Shown here one piece after another: positions 26,066 through 35,900 of a DNA stretch of 64,000 nt. Below the pieces are notes generated by a model. That model ran no database searches. It worked only from the letters and a program-made list of their open reading frames with translations, and was not told the origin of the DNA. The position numbers were made by a program, and so were the translations under genes. Numbering within the stretch: the stretch's first letter is position 1; each line of letters opens with the position of its first letter. The stretch covers positions 868,001-932,000 of the forward strand of contig NZ_CABEHV010000004.1 of NCBI RefSeq assembly GCF_901542415.1, in the 5' to 3' direction. The DNA comes from Streptococcus mitis. GTDB taxonomy: Bacteria > Bacillota > Bacilli > Lactobacillales > Streptococcaceae.

Positions 26066-28429
26066 CTAAGCGTCTGTTGCGACTAAGTTATACAACTTAG
26101 TATTCTTTGGTATTGGATTTTCAAATGGCACCACAACTGGCCCAGCTACGATTAAGCCAGTACCTTTAGCTTTTGGCCGTGCCAAGTAGCGAATCTGTTT
26201 ATCAGTCAGATTGACAATCTCTTTTAGGATAGCCAAATCTTGGGGTTTTTGTTTGAGTAAAATCATAAACTCACTATTTGAGAGCAATTTCCGACCTTCT
26301 TCAACAGCAGCTAGCGTTTCTACGTTCTGGGTGATTCCTGTTGGAATCGCACCATATTTCCGAATCCGTGAATACAACGTAGTAAAGAAGTCTGCTTGAG
26401 CCTTATTTTTAAATAGAATCTGCATCTCATCAAAGTAAACCCATGTAGTACATTTCCCTTGATTCTCTACAATTTGATTCCAGATATAATCCTGAATAAC
26501 CATTAAAGCAAACGGCTTCAACTTATGAGACAACTTCTTCAGATTAAAGATAACAAAGCGATGATTGAGATCCACGTTGGTATTGTGAGCAAAAATATCT
26601 TGAGAACCAGTTGTATAGGTTTCCACTGCCAAAGCTAAATCTTGAGCTTCTGGCTCTGGTTGTTCCTTCAATACCTGGTGCCACTCTTTTAATGTTGGGG
26701 TAAAATTCTCCGTCAAATAGCGTTCATAAGTCACACCTGTCACTCGGTCAATAATCCCAATCTGTGCATCTGTCACCTCTGACAGAATCGATTCAAACAA
26801 TCCCATCAACAAGTTTGCTTTATCCCCTATTGGATCGTCATCCTCATCATCCAAACGATCCAGATCTGGTAGATCCAAAAGATTGATATGTGTTTTAGAA
26901 CCAATCGAAATATCCACCATCTGAGCACCGAAAGCACGGCCAATATCAGAATATTCATCTTCGGGATCCACGATGATAACTCTGTCTTCTGGATATTTCA
27001 GTAAAGTTGGAATAACTTCTCCACCCTTTATTGTTGTAGATTTACCAGATCCTGAAGAACCTAACACAACACCTGAACCCGTGTTCAAATCACGTTTTCG
27101 ATCTAGTGTAATGATATTGTTTGATAACTGATTTTGACCATAGTAGCGAGCGAGTGAGCTTTCAGACTTCAAGTCCACATTGGTAAAAGGGACTTGCGTA
27201 GCAATATTAGCTGTTGTCATCTTTCTCATGAAATTCTTCTTCACATTCAAGAAGCACTCACCGATAGGTAGAATCGTATTCAAAGCCTCCTCTTGATAAT
27301 AATAAAGATCTTCAAACTCTACCCCTAATTTACGGCCAGCACGCTTAATCTTTTGTTCATTACGTTGTAGTTCCTCTTGGCTCTCTGCCTTAAAATACAC
27401 TGCAATCAAACCAGAGAAGATTTTCTGATCATACTCAGTAATCTCGTCTCGCCACTTCTTGGTAGCTTCTGAGATTTCTTGGTCACGACCAGCCACAACC
27501 GCATCATCAAAGATACCAGATTGAGCTGCCTTGCGTTTAGAACGAAGTTTCCCAATTTCAGCATCTGTTTCTGCATCGTCAATCTTCTCTAAGATTTCAA
27601 CATTCTCATAAGGTTCCGCATGGATAGTAATAGCTAGTTCAAATCCTAGTGTTGTTAAATCACGAATGAGACGATCGGACATCCAGTTAGGGTAGCGGTG
27701 TGCATAGAGTACCTTGACCCAACTATCATCTATAATCATGCGTTTTTCTTGAAATTCAATCCTTTTTGGCGCAATAAATGATTTAGTGGATAAACCTGTC
27801 AAAGCAATTTCTTTGTAATCGAAATTGACATACGGGTTACCTCGTAGTAGCTCAGAAAAGACTTTTAGACGATCCAAACCATTCATATCCCTAAAATTAA
27901 TATCAGATTCCTGGAACTGAGTCCCAAGGGAAACTCCAATATCTTGTAGTAACAACTGCGCCTGTTTTCGATCATCAGCGTTCGTTGAAATGGTCACATA
28001 CTTATGTACCTCGAAGTTGTTAGCGTGTGTTGTAAATCGCTCCTTGATCATCTCATTTAGCTCCTCACGATAGTCATCGTAGCCATCGTTTGTTTCTTCA
28101 AACAAAATATTCTGCAAGGAGTTATCCGATACTCTACGGTTAATTACTAAGAGTTGATAGTTACTGCCCTCATCCAGTGAATTGAGAGCATCCATCGTTG
28201 TATCGATGATGCTCTCTTTTTCATCTTGTTGAGCAGTTGAGTAAGAAGCATCTCCCAACATAAAGCTACGAGAATACTTCTCACGAGCAATGTGCATTAA
28301 TCCATCTTCGTGCAGTAGTGTATAATTGATTGTATTTTGCGTCGTAGGTTTCATCTGACGACGCAAGCGCTCAATTCTTTTCTTTTCTGCGTTTTCTAGT
28401 TTTTCTCTTTTGCTTTTGAATAAACTCAT
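26066..28429 (-). CDS. VirB4-like conjugation ATPase (PrgJ-type)
   Basis: A 787-residue ATPase that powers the secretion channel. Walker A GSSGSGKST is at about 457-465, VIIVDPEDEYSDIGRAFG follows, and Walker B is WVYFDEMQ. The N-terminal half fits the TraE/VirB4 family. The start overlaps the VirB3-like gene by 59 bases and has only a weak ribosome site (GAAAG); Met26 is a less likely start. The gene is intact. Confidence 0.93.
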   Translation of the reverse strand: MSLFKSKREKLENAEKKRIERLRRQMKPTTQNTINYTLLHEDGLMHIAREKYSRSFMLGDASYSTAQQDEKESIIDTTMDALNSLDEGSNYQLLVINRRVSDNSLQNILFEETNDGYDDYREELNEMIKERFTTHANNFEVHKYVTISTNADDRKQAQLLLQDIGVSLGTQFQESDINFRDMNGLDRLKVFSELLRGNPYVNFDYKEIALTGLSTKSFIAPKRIEFQEKRMIIDDSWVKVLYAHRYPNWMSDRLIRDLTTLGFELAITIHAEPYENVEILEKIDDAETDAEIGKLRSKRKAAQSGIFDDAVVAGRDQEISEATKKWRDEITEYDQKIFSGLIAVYFKAESQEELQRNEQKIKRAGRKLGVEFEDLYYYQEEALNTILPIGECFLNVKKNFMRKMTTANIATQVPFTNVDLKSESSLARYYGQNQLSNNIITLDRKRDLNTGSGVVLGSSGSGKSTTIKGGEVIPTLLKYPEDRVIIVDPEDEYSDIGRAFGAQMVDISIGSKTHINLLDLPDLDRLDDEDDDPIGDKANLLMGLFESILSEVTDAQIGIIDRVTGVTYERYLTENFTPTLKEWHQVLKEQPEPEAQDLALAVETYTTGSQDIFAHNTNVDLNHRFVIFNLKKLSHKLKPFALMVIQDYIWNQIVENQGKCTTWVYFDEMQILFKNKAQADFFTTLYSRIRKYGAIPTGITQNVETLAAVEEGRKLLSNSEFMILLKQKPQDLAILKEIVNLTDKQIRYLARPKAKGTGLIVAGPVVVPFENPIPKNTKLYNLVATDA

Positions 28430-28745
28430 CTTTCGTATACATTCCTACCTTTCCAAATTCTGTCTCATAAGTTCTTTGTTGGATTCGGAAAAAGAAATTA
28501 ATTTTTTCTTTAATCCGCATTCGCTTAGTCATTCCCGTACCGTACATTCCTCCAGGAACAACAAATAGAGCATCCCAAAGATAGATGTACCAATCAGGTA
28601 AACCAAAGAAGTATATAGCAATTGTCCCTGAGACAGCTATTAGCAAACATACATAGAGAACAATCATTCTACCTGTTAATCCAAATAAAATCGGTCTGTC
28701 CTCTGTTTCAAATTCTCTTAAAAATTCTGATCCAATTTTTTTCAA
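28371..28745 (-). CDS. PrgI-family (VirB3-like) membrane protein
   Basis: A 124-residue protein with two close membrane spans (residues ~27-49 and ~54-70) and a basic C-terminus (RKTRKRRKEKN). The FETEDRPILFGLTGRM start and KERMRI-like turn are typical of PrgI proteins, which partner VirB4. The long overlap with the ATPase gene supports coupling. Confidence 0.85.
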   Translation of the reverse strand: MKKIGSEFLREFETEDRPILFGLTGRMIVLYVCLLIAVSGTIAIYFFGLPDWYIYLWDALFVVPGGMYGTGMTKRMRIKEKINFFFRIQQRTYETEFGKVGMYTKDEFIQKQKRKTRKRRKEKN

Positions 28746-28801
28746 TTAGTTTCCTCTCATACAAACTCACATCGATTAATTCTAATTTTTCTACACATGG
28801 A

Positions 28802-29551
28802 TTACACTCCTAAAAGTTGCTTAGCTTTTCGACTAGTTCCAACAAGTGTAAAGATGTATATAACACCTTTAGCGATTGAAGCAAATGCTGTTCCCCAACT
28901 TCCACTAGATCCTGCCGCAACTTTTAACATATCTGTAGTGACTAAACCACTATATACAACAGATACCACAATTAGAATAACTCCTATAAAGGCTGACGCT
29001 GCAAAATATTTTAGGAAGTTAATCGTAACAGAGCGCAACGAATCCATCATAAAGAAGGCTACTAACAATGGAGCTAGTGCTTTAAGCATATACAAATCCA
29101 AGTAACGTAAGAAAACAATAATCCCTAGAATAATGTTAGAAACTTTACCAACAATAAAGCCAACAAATCCAATAATTTGTTTTTCAAACCAACCTTTTCC
29201 ACCAGAGATGTTTGAATCAATGGTCGTTTTAACAGTAGGTGTTACATGAGCAATTACCTTTACAATAATATTAAGTAATTCCAGAATGGCATCACAAATT
29301 TGGGATGAAGCAGAGATCATAATGAAAGCAAATAAATATTTCATGAAAGCCTCTAACCAAATCTTCTGTGTTAATGCTCCCCCTCTCGACTTGACCATTT
29401 GTGACCACGATGCCATTTCAAACCAGAAAAAAAGACCTAAAAGGATATACCCAATAGGTCTGACTGCATCAGCCATTATATTTACAGCTTGGTTTGTCGC
29501 AGAGCTGTAACTGGAAAGAGAACTAGTTAGCTCTCTAATATCTAAATTCAT
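28802..29551 (-). CDS. VirB6/TrbL-like polytopic channel protein (PrgH-type)
   Basis: A 249-residue protein with about five to six membrane spans and a short polar N-terminus (MNLDIRELTSSLSSYSS). Place and size agree with PrgH/TrbL, the polytopic channel subunit. It lies 56 bases ahead of the PrgI-type gene and nine bases after the small pilin-like gene. Confidence 0.85.
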   Translation of the reverse strand: MNLDIRELTSSLSSYSSATNQAVNIMADAVRPIGYILLGLFFWFEMASWSQMVKSRGGALTQKIWLEAFMKYLFAFIMISASSQICDAILELLNIIVKVIAHVTPTVKTTIDSNISGGKGWFEKQIIGFVGFIVGKVSNIILGIIVFLRYLDLYMLKALAPLLVAFFMMDSLRSVTINFLKYFAASAFIGVILIVVSVVYSGLVTTDMLKVAAGSSGSWGTAFASIAKGVIYIFTLVGTSRKAKQLLGV

Positions 29552-29560
29552 AGGCTACTC

Positions 29561-29788
29561 CTAAAATTTTAGCTGAGACAGTGATGCAACGACTGCAGCC
29601 GCAATCCCAGCAGAAGCAACAGCCAAGAATGCACCATTAATCATAGAATCAGACCCATCATCTTGTCTTTGCTTATCTTTATTCTTTCTTCCTTGAATAT
29701 AATCAACCGCACCATTCCAGATCCAGATAAGACCTGTGATTGTTCCAACTACACCTAGACCAGTAATAATTTTTGTAATAATTTCCAT
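29561..29788 (-). CDS. small two-span membrane protein, VirB2/PrgF-like
   Basis: A 75-residue protein with an N-terminal span (VVGTITGLIWIWNG region), a basic polar loop (GRKNKDKQRQDDG) and a C-terminal span rich in Ala (GAFLAVASAGIAAAVVASL). This is the layout of VirB2-like pilins and PrgF. It is the first gene past the internal terminator at 29821. Confidence 0.7.
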   Translation of the reverse strand: MEIITKIITGLGVVGTITGLIWIWNGAVDYIQGRKNKDKQRQDDGSDSMINGAFLAVASAGIAAAVVASLSQLKF

Positions 29789-29820
29789 TTTGTTTTACCT
29801 CTTTTAATTTCATTTCTTAT

Positions 29821-29853
29821 AACAAAAGGCACTGCAGAGATTTCTACAGTGCC
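29821..29853 (-). terminator. internal terminator or attenuator ahead of the secretion genes
   Basis: GGCACTG and CAGTGCC form the base of an almost perfect 26-base hairpin (29853-29828), followed by TTTTGTT on the minus strand. It stands between the 139-residue gene and the pilin-like gene, in the middle of the operon. Confidence 0.8.
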
Positions 29854-29869
29854 AAACACAATACTATTT

Positions 29870-30289
29870 TTATAATTCATCAAATTCTTCACGATAAATC
29901 GTCCGAACAGTAGCTACTAGAAGAGTAAGTACTATCATAATGGTAGCTTCAATATGTGGATATGGGAAAAAACTAACTGCCCCTTTGGGAGCTTCAAACA
30001 CTTGACCAGAAGTCATCCATGGTTCAGTGGACCACCCCATAATATTAGGATAGTACCATCCAAGAATAGCTGATAAAAATTTTTCACTGGATTCTTTAAA
30101 AAGATAGTGTATGCCAGCTAACAACGCAATTAACACAAGTGTCAGGCATATCTTTCCTATAATCCAGAATAAAAACATACCGACAGCTGATTTCACAACA
30201 TTAATACACCAAAGAACGATATAAAAGGGAGCTGTAAAAATCCTAATAATAGCCACCCATAACCAGGAAAAATCACTCCCTAATTTCAT
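29870..30289 (-). CDS. membrane protein of the transfer region, unknown function
   Basis: A 139-residue protein with an amphipathic N-terminus, two or three spans (residues ~13-33, ~35-62 and ~112-128) and a Trp-rich outer loop. I do not recognise a family. It is the first gene after the promoter at 30317-30345 and is followed by a terminator, so it can be made alone. An immunity, entry-control or channel role is possible. Confidence 0.65.
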   Translation of the reverse strand: MKLGSDFSWLWVAIIRIFTAPFYIVLWCINVVKSAVGMFLFWIIGKICLTLVLIALLAGIHYLFKESSEKFLSAILGWYYPNIMGWSTEPWMTSGQVFEAPKGAVSFFPYPHIEATIMIVLTLLVATVRTIYREEFDEL

Positions 30290-30304
30290 AACTCTACTCC
30301 TCCA

Positions 30305-30345
30305 CGATTTATCGTTATTATAGCATAAATCGACAACCTTAACAA
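30305..30345 (-). promoter_or_regulatory. promoter with operator-like inverted repeat ahead of the secretion operon
   Basis: TTGTTA (30345-30340), 17 bases and an extended -10 TGCTATAAT (TATAAT 30322-30317) on the minus strand. CGATTTAT (30305-30312) and ATAAATCG (30325-30332) are exact reverse complements placed on both sides of the -10, as for a repressor site. Confidence 0.65.
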
Positions 30346-30377
30346 TATTTTTTATATTGTTTTTACATTATATTTTA

Positions 30378-32945
30378 CTACTTTTTATTTAATTTCCTAT
30401 AGATTATTACAGAGATTCCTAATGCTATTCCAATAATTCCTGTCAAAGTCAAGAAATTGGATAAACTAGTTCCCGTATTAGGTAATACTTTTTCAACTTG
30501 GGTGCCTACTTCGATAATTTCATTTACAGGATCTACTTTTTCAAGAGTCGGTTTGTTTTCTTTTACCTCTCCAGTATCTGGGTCAAGATAATAAGTTGTC
30601 GTAATTGTTTCTCTACCTTTAACACCAGCTTGAATAATTTTTTCTTCACCTTTCTTTAAATCTTTATTTTCTCGTTTTTCAGTTTTAAATTCCGTTTCCA
30701 TAATTTCAACTTTGGGCTTAGTCCCTACTGAAATAACTTCGTCTACAGATTCAGTTTTTTCAACCTTTGGTTCATCCGCGGTCACTTCTCCTGTTTCAGA
30801 ATTAAAACTATAGGTAATCGTGGTTGTTTCATGACCTTTGCTACCTTTTGTAACAACTGTCTTTTTACCTGCTTCTGATTCCTTATCCTCAACATATTTT
30901 GTTTTGTAATCCAAATCTTTAGTTGTGACAATAGGCTTTGTTCCCACAGAAATCACTTCGTCTACAGATTCAGTTTTTTCAACCTTTGGTTCATTTGCGG
31001 TCACTTCTCCTGTTTCAGAATTAAAACTATGAGTAACAGTGCTTGTTTCATGACCTTTGCTACCTTTTGTAACAACTGTCTTTTTACCTGCTTCTGACTC
31101 TTTATCCTCAACATATGTTGTTTTGTAATCTAGTTCCTTAGTCGCAACAGCTGATTTGCTTCCTCTAGCCACTACTTTATCAACAGCTTCTTTAAGGACT
31201 TCCTCTTTTATAGATGGTTCATCTTTCGTTCGAACTCCTTTTTGAGTTACATAAGTTTTGGTAGTTCTTTTAACACCTACAACACCTTCAGTTAGAATTT
31301 TTTCTTGTCCAAACTCTAACTCAGGATCCTCTGTATAAACAGTTTTAAAAGCTATATCAGACTCTGCAACATCCACATCTTGCCCTTTTGTACCTTTTGC
31401 AATTACTTTATCCACGGCTTTTTTAAGGATTTTTTCTGTGGTGACTGGTTCCCCTACACGTTTACCTGATTGAGTAACATAAGTCTTTGTTATTTCTTTT
31501 TGACCTATAGCACCTTCAGTTACAACTTTGGTCTGTCCAATTTCTAACTCAGGATCCTCTGTATAAGTTGTGTTAAAAGGAATATCTTCTGTCTTCACCT
31601 CAACGTCTGATCCTTTAGTTCCTCTAAGAACAATGCGATCAACTTTAGGTTTTGTAATAGTAGTTGAAATAACCTTACCATCTTTTAGAGAAACCAATTG
31701 TGAACCCTCACTACCAGCTTGCTTTTCTTTCTCTTGACCAGCAGCCAGCGATGAATCCTCTTCATATTTGGTTTCAAAAGCAATTTTTTCAGGTCTGAGA
31801 GTATTGATTTTTTCATCTACTTTTTTACCATCTACTGTTACAGAACTGCGAATACTACGTTCTACAGACGGTGTACCAGTAAAAGTATAATTAACAGTAT
31901 AGGAACCATTATCCAAATCACCTGACCAAGAAACGGTATTATTGGTGATAGTTAGAGGAGTTTTTTGACCATTAGGAGAAACTAATTCTGCTGAAGTTAA
32001 TGTCAAATCTGCTTCCGGACTAATAGAGACGGTTCCTTTTTGTTTAATAGTTTTATTAACAACTACTAGCGCTGTTGACTCAAATAATTTAGCAATATCT
32101 TCTTGACGATTAGGTGTGTCTAACTTAGTGAAAACCTTAATATTCGGATGACCGGCTTTTTTAAGCTGACTTACAGATAACGCATCATTCCCAACAACAC
32201 TATCTACAACCGTCATAAAAGTTTTAGCATTCGACTTTGCCCAATCTGCAAAACTAGTATCAATATTCTCATTAGTACCTGAAATACTAGTCCAATCATC
32301 TGTGAATTGAAGAACTGAAACTTGTTTATTTTTATTAGTTTGTGCTTTGTACACATCCTCAAAACCTGTTCCTATTGGAAAATTCTTTGAAACAGAATAT
32401 TTCTTTGATTCTAGCAACGGTGAAACATATGAACTAATTAAAGAGCTTGACAATGACATACTATGTACTTCTTCGTTCGAATTTAACTCTTTTAATAAAT
32501 CGATAGCTTCTTTTTTTGTCAATAGACGTGTTATATCAGAACCTTCTCTATCACCAATTTTATATGAATCTTCAGTATTTGTACCATAAAAAGCTACCAT
32601 CACATGATCTTCATCAGTCAATTTATTCTCAATAACATAAATCATGTCATTAATTTGTTGTTTACGACCACCAGCAACACCATTAGCTCTTTCAAATTCA
32701 GAATCAGACAAAGACCCTGATAAATCAATAATTTGAATCAAGTCCATCGGATCATGATAAGTTACTTGTGATTTACTAGTTGTTGTTGTACCCGAAAACT
32801 TTAAACTGTTACTATAGCCATCCTCTTTCTCCTGTGCATAAACCTTTGTGATTTCTACAAACGGTGTTACAACTTCAACTAAATTCGGAAATCCTAGAAC
32901 TGCCAGTCCTAAGATTACACTAAAACGCTTTTTCCATTTTTTCAT
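30378..32945 (-). CDS. LPNTG-anchored surface protein with VWA domain and six G5/E-like repeats
   Basis: An 855-residue cell-wall protein. Signal peptide 1-37 (ends VYA), von Willebrand A domain from ~65 to 290 with the metal site DLSGS (74-78), a beta domain (300-390), then six G5/E-type repeats of 65-73 residues, and a sorting signal LPNTG (821-825) with membrane anchor and basic tail. Repeats four and five are almost identical. It lies 11 bases after the antigen I/II gene and probably helps mating-pair contact, as PrgC does in pCF10 (position only). Confidence 0.88.
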   Translation of the reverse strand: MKKWKKRFSVILGLAVLGFPNLVEVVTPFVEITKVYAQEKEDGYSNSLKFSGTTTTSKSQVTYHDPMDLIQIIDLSGSLSDSEFERANGVAGGRKQQINDMIYVIENKLTDEDHVMVAFYGTNTEDSYKIGDREGSDITRLLTKKEAIDLLKELNSNEEVHSMSLSSSLISSYVSPLLESKKYSVSKNFPIGTGFEDVYKAQTNKNKQVSVLQFTDDWTSISGTNENIDTSFADWAKSNAKTFMTVVDSVVGNDALSVSQLKKAGHPNIKVFTKLDTPNRQEDIAKLFESTALVVVNKTIKQKGTVSISPEADLTLTSAELVSPNGQKTPLTITNNTVSWSGDLDNGSYTVNYTFTGTPSVERSIRSSVTVDGKKVDEKINTLRPEKIAFETKYEEDSSLAAGQEKEKQAGSEGSQLVSLKDGKVISTTITKPKVDRIVLRGTKGSDVEVKTEDIPFNTTYTEDPELEIGQTKVVTEGAIGQKEITKTYVTQSGKRVGEPVTTEKILKKAVDKVIAKGTKGQDVDVAESDIAFKTVYTEDPELEFGQEKILTEGVVGVKRTTKTYVTQKGVRTKDEPSIKEEVLKEAVDKVVARGSKSAVATKELDYKTTYVEDKESEAGKKTVVTKGSKGHETSTVTHSFNSETGEVTANEPKVEKTESVDEVISVGTKPIVTTKDLDYKTKYVEDKESEAGKKTVVTKGSKGHETTTITYSFNSETGEVTADEPKVEKTESVDEVISVGTKPKVEIMETEFKTEKRENKDLKKGEEKIIQAGVKGRETITTTYYLDPDTGEVKENKPTLEKVDPVNEIIEVGTQVEKVLPNTGTSLSNFLTLTGIIGIALGISVIIYRKLNKK
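30742..31179 (-). repeat. two tandem 219-bp repeats in the VWA/G5 gene
   Basis: Copies begin at 30742 and 30961 with the same TCTACAGATTCAG and differ at few positions. Each encodes a 73-residue G5/E unit. Confidence 0.85.
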
Positions 32946-32956
32946 AAATTTTTAAC

Positions 32957-35900
32957 CTATTCTTTTTTCTTTCGCATAGATAAAGCTAAAGCGATTGTTC
33001 CCATAACCATTCCAAGAAGAGCTAAATTGTTGGAACTACTCATACCAGTATTAGGTAATTCCACTTTTGAAACTTCTTCTTTGGGTTCCTCGTGTTTCGG
33101 TTCTTCTGGTTTTGGTTCTTCCTTTTTCGGTTCTTCTGGTTTTACCTCTTCTGGAGTATGAGTCACAACCGTATTGGAAACAACTTCCACACCATTAACT
33201 GCATGAGAGTAAGTATTTTCTACTGTTCCTGATTGAATGCGTGTCATTTGTAGGTAAGCTTCTGCTTGAAATTCTGATGTTTCTAAAATAGACTTCAAGA
33301 AAGCATCATCAAAGCTAATATCTACTTTTCCTTTTTCTTTGTCTACTACCTGACTAGTATACTTAGTTAATTCATCTCCAGCTTTAAATTTTTGACCGTC
33401 ACTTGTTTCAAAGTCTACAGTCGCAAACACTTGATATACACCTTGATACTCATCATGTGTTTCATCATAATCATCGCTAAACTTATACTCAAACAACTGC
33501 TCTGAGCGATCTCTTGGTATCAAGGAACCAACTAATTTATAATTAAATGTTTGATTCAGTTTGACCTCTTTTCCATCCAAGCTTTCTTTGCTTAGATGGT
33601 CGATTACAACATCTTTCTTTGGTTCAATCTTTGGAACATTATTGACTACTGTTTCAGTTACATAGGCCATACCAAAATCAATTTGATAAGCTGTATTTTC
33701 GTACTTACCACCTGTTTGACCCAATTCCTTCTTGACAGTCATTGGGTTGGTAATCGTCAGAACTTCTCCAGTTTGCACGTAGGTCTTGTAGAACTCCTCT
33801 GGATTCTCTGCCTCGAATACTTGAATCGCTCCTTTCGGAGTGAAATTGCTAGACTTCAGGGCTTCTTGGACACCTGATGGTGCCTTATCTAGACTCTCAT
33901 AAAGAGCCATTTTCAAACCTTTAACTACTTGACCTTTAGAATCCGTTACTTGAACACCATCTTGATTGATTGTAACAGCTTCTTCTGGGTAATCATCAAC
34001 GATATAGAACCCTTTACCAATACGGTCTTTATCTGCTTCAATGCCCTTGTATTGGCTATAATCTGCCGTTACCTTGTAGTAGTTGACAGAGCCTGCCAAG
34101 ACCTGTTTCCCATCGATGTTAACACCTGCTTTATTCAGATTCTTCTTGGTAGGTTTCGCAGTAGGAACATTATTTACAACTGTATCTGTGATATAAGCTG
34201 AACCAAAATCAAGCTGATAAGCTGTATTTTCGTACTTACCACCTGTTTGACCCAATTCCTTCTTAACAGTCATTGGGTTGGTAATCGTCAGAACTTCTCC
34301 AGCTTGCACGTAGGTCTTGTAGAACTCCTCTGGATTCTCTGCCTCGAATACTTGAATCGCTCCTTTCGGAGTGAAATTGCTAGACTTCAGGGCTTCTTGG
34401 ACACCTGATGGTGCCTTATCTAGACTCTCATAAAGAGCCATTTTCAAACCTTTAACTACTTGCCCTTTAGAATCTGTCACTTGAACACCGTCTTGATTGA
34501 TTGTAACAGCTTCTTCTGGGTAATCATCAACGATATAGAATCCTTTACCAATACGGTCTTTATCTGCTTCAATGCCCTTGTATTGGCTATAATCTGCCGT
34601 TACCTTGTAGTAGTTGACAGAACCTGCCAAGACCTGTTTCCCATCGATGTTAACACCTGCTTTATTCAGATTCTTCTTGGTAGGTTTAACAGTAGGAACA
34701 TTATTTACAACTGTATCTGTTTGATAACCGTTACCAAAATCAACTTGATAAGCTGTATTTTCAAATGATTTCCCTGTATTTCGCAGTTCTTCCTTAGTTA
34801 CCATTGGATCAATAATTGTAACCGATTTCCCTGCTTTGATATACTGGTTAAAATAGGCTTCTGGATCATCCACTAAAAATACTTGGAAAGCACCCTTGGG
34901 CTTAATTTCAGAACTAGCAAGAAAAGCTTTTACCTTATCATTATCAACGGCATCTATAGAATCATACTGATACACTGAGATACCAGCAACTTCTTGTCCT
35001 TCACTGTCAATATAACGAATATCCGATTGATTAATCGTAACAGCCTCTTCTGGATAATCATCAATCGCACCAAATCCTTTTAGAATAGTAGATGAATCTG
35101 CCTTCATCCCCTTATATTGATCATAATCCAAGGTTATATGATAGTAATTCGTTGAACCAGCTAGAACTGTTTTACCATCAATAATAACACCATCCTTATT
35201 ATGATTGTGTTTGAGAGGTGTGATCAAGTTGTTATTCGGATTGTCTGGATCGTTCGGTTTACCTGGGGTTGAAACCTGAACAATATTTGAATAACTTTCG
35301 TACTTATTATTAATTTTTAATTGGAAATTATTCTTGTAGGTTGCACCATCATTTATAACTTTTCCTACTAAAACTGGAGCTGGTACTTGTACTTCCTTAC
35401 TTAAATCTTGATTAAGCTTAGATTTCAAACTTTCTAAGCCTTTCATTCGAACAACATGACTCGACTCGTCATAAGTTAATTCAAAATCTGAGCTAGCGTT
35501 CTTTGAAGCTTCTACATCTAGTACAAAACCTGAAGGCAAGGCATCTACAATCTCAAAGTCTGTAATAGCTTCACGATTAGCTGGAAGAGGCTTAGTTGTT
35601 AATTCCCACTGTACTGTTGAAAGCTTAGGCACATAGCTTTTATCAATAGATTCACCTGTAGAATTCTTTACAAACTTTTCAAGATCAGGTGTAGCCTGTA
35701 AACGTGCATATCTAACTCTAACTGTTGGAGCTGACAACAAAGATGGAATTTCTTTCTCCTTTGGCTCCTCTGGTTTTGGTGGTAGTGCTTCCTCTTCTTT
35801 CCCTTTTGGAGAACTTGGTGGAGTAGTTTCCTTCTCATAGGTTGGCTCAAATGGTTTTGTTAAGAAAGGTGCCTTTTTCAATTCTGCACCAGATCCCAAA

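Noticed and set aside
10623..28745. Naming the element Tn5252 or Tn916
   Set aside because: Relaxase type recalls Tn5252, but repA, parA, antigen I/II and the pcf-like order do not fit either, and no search could be run.
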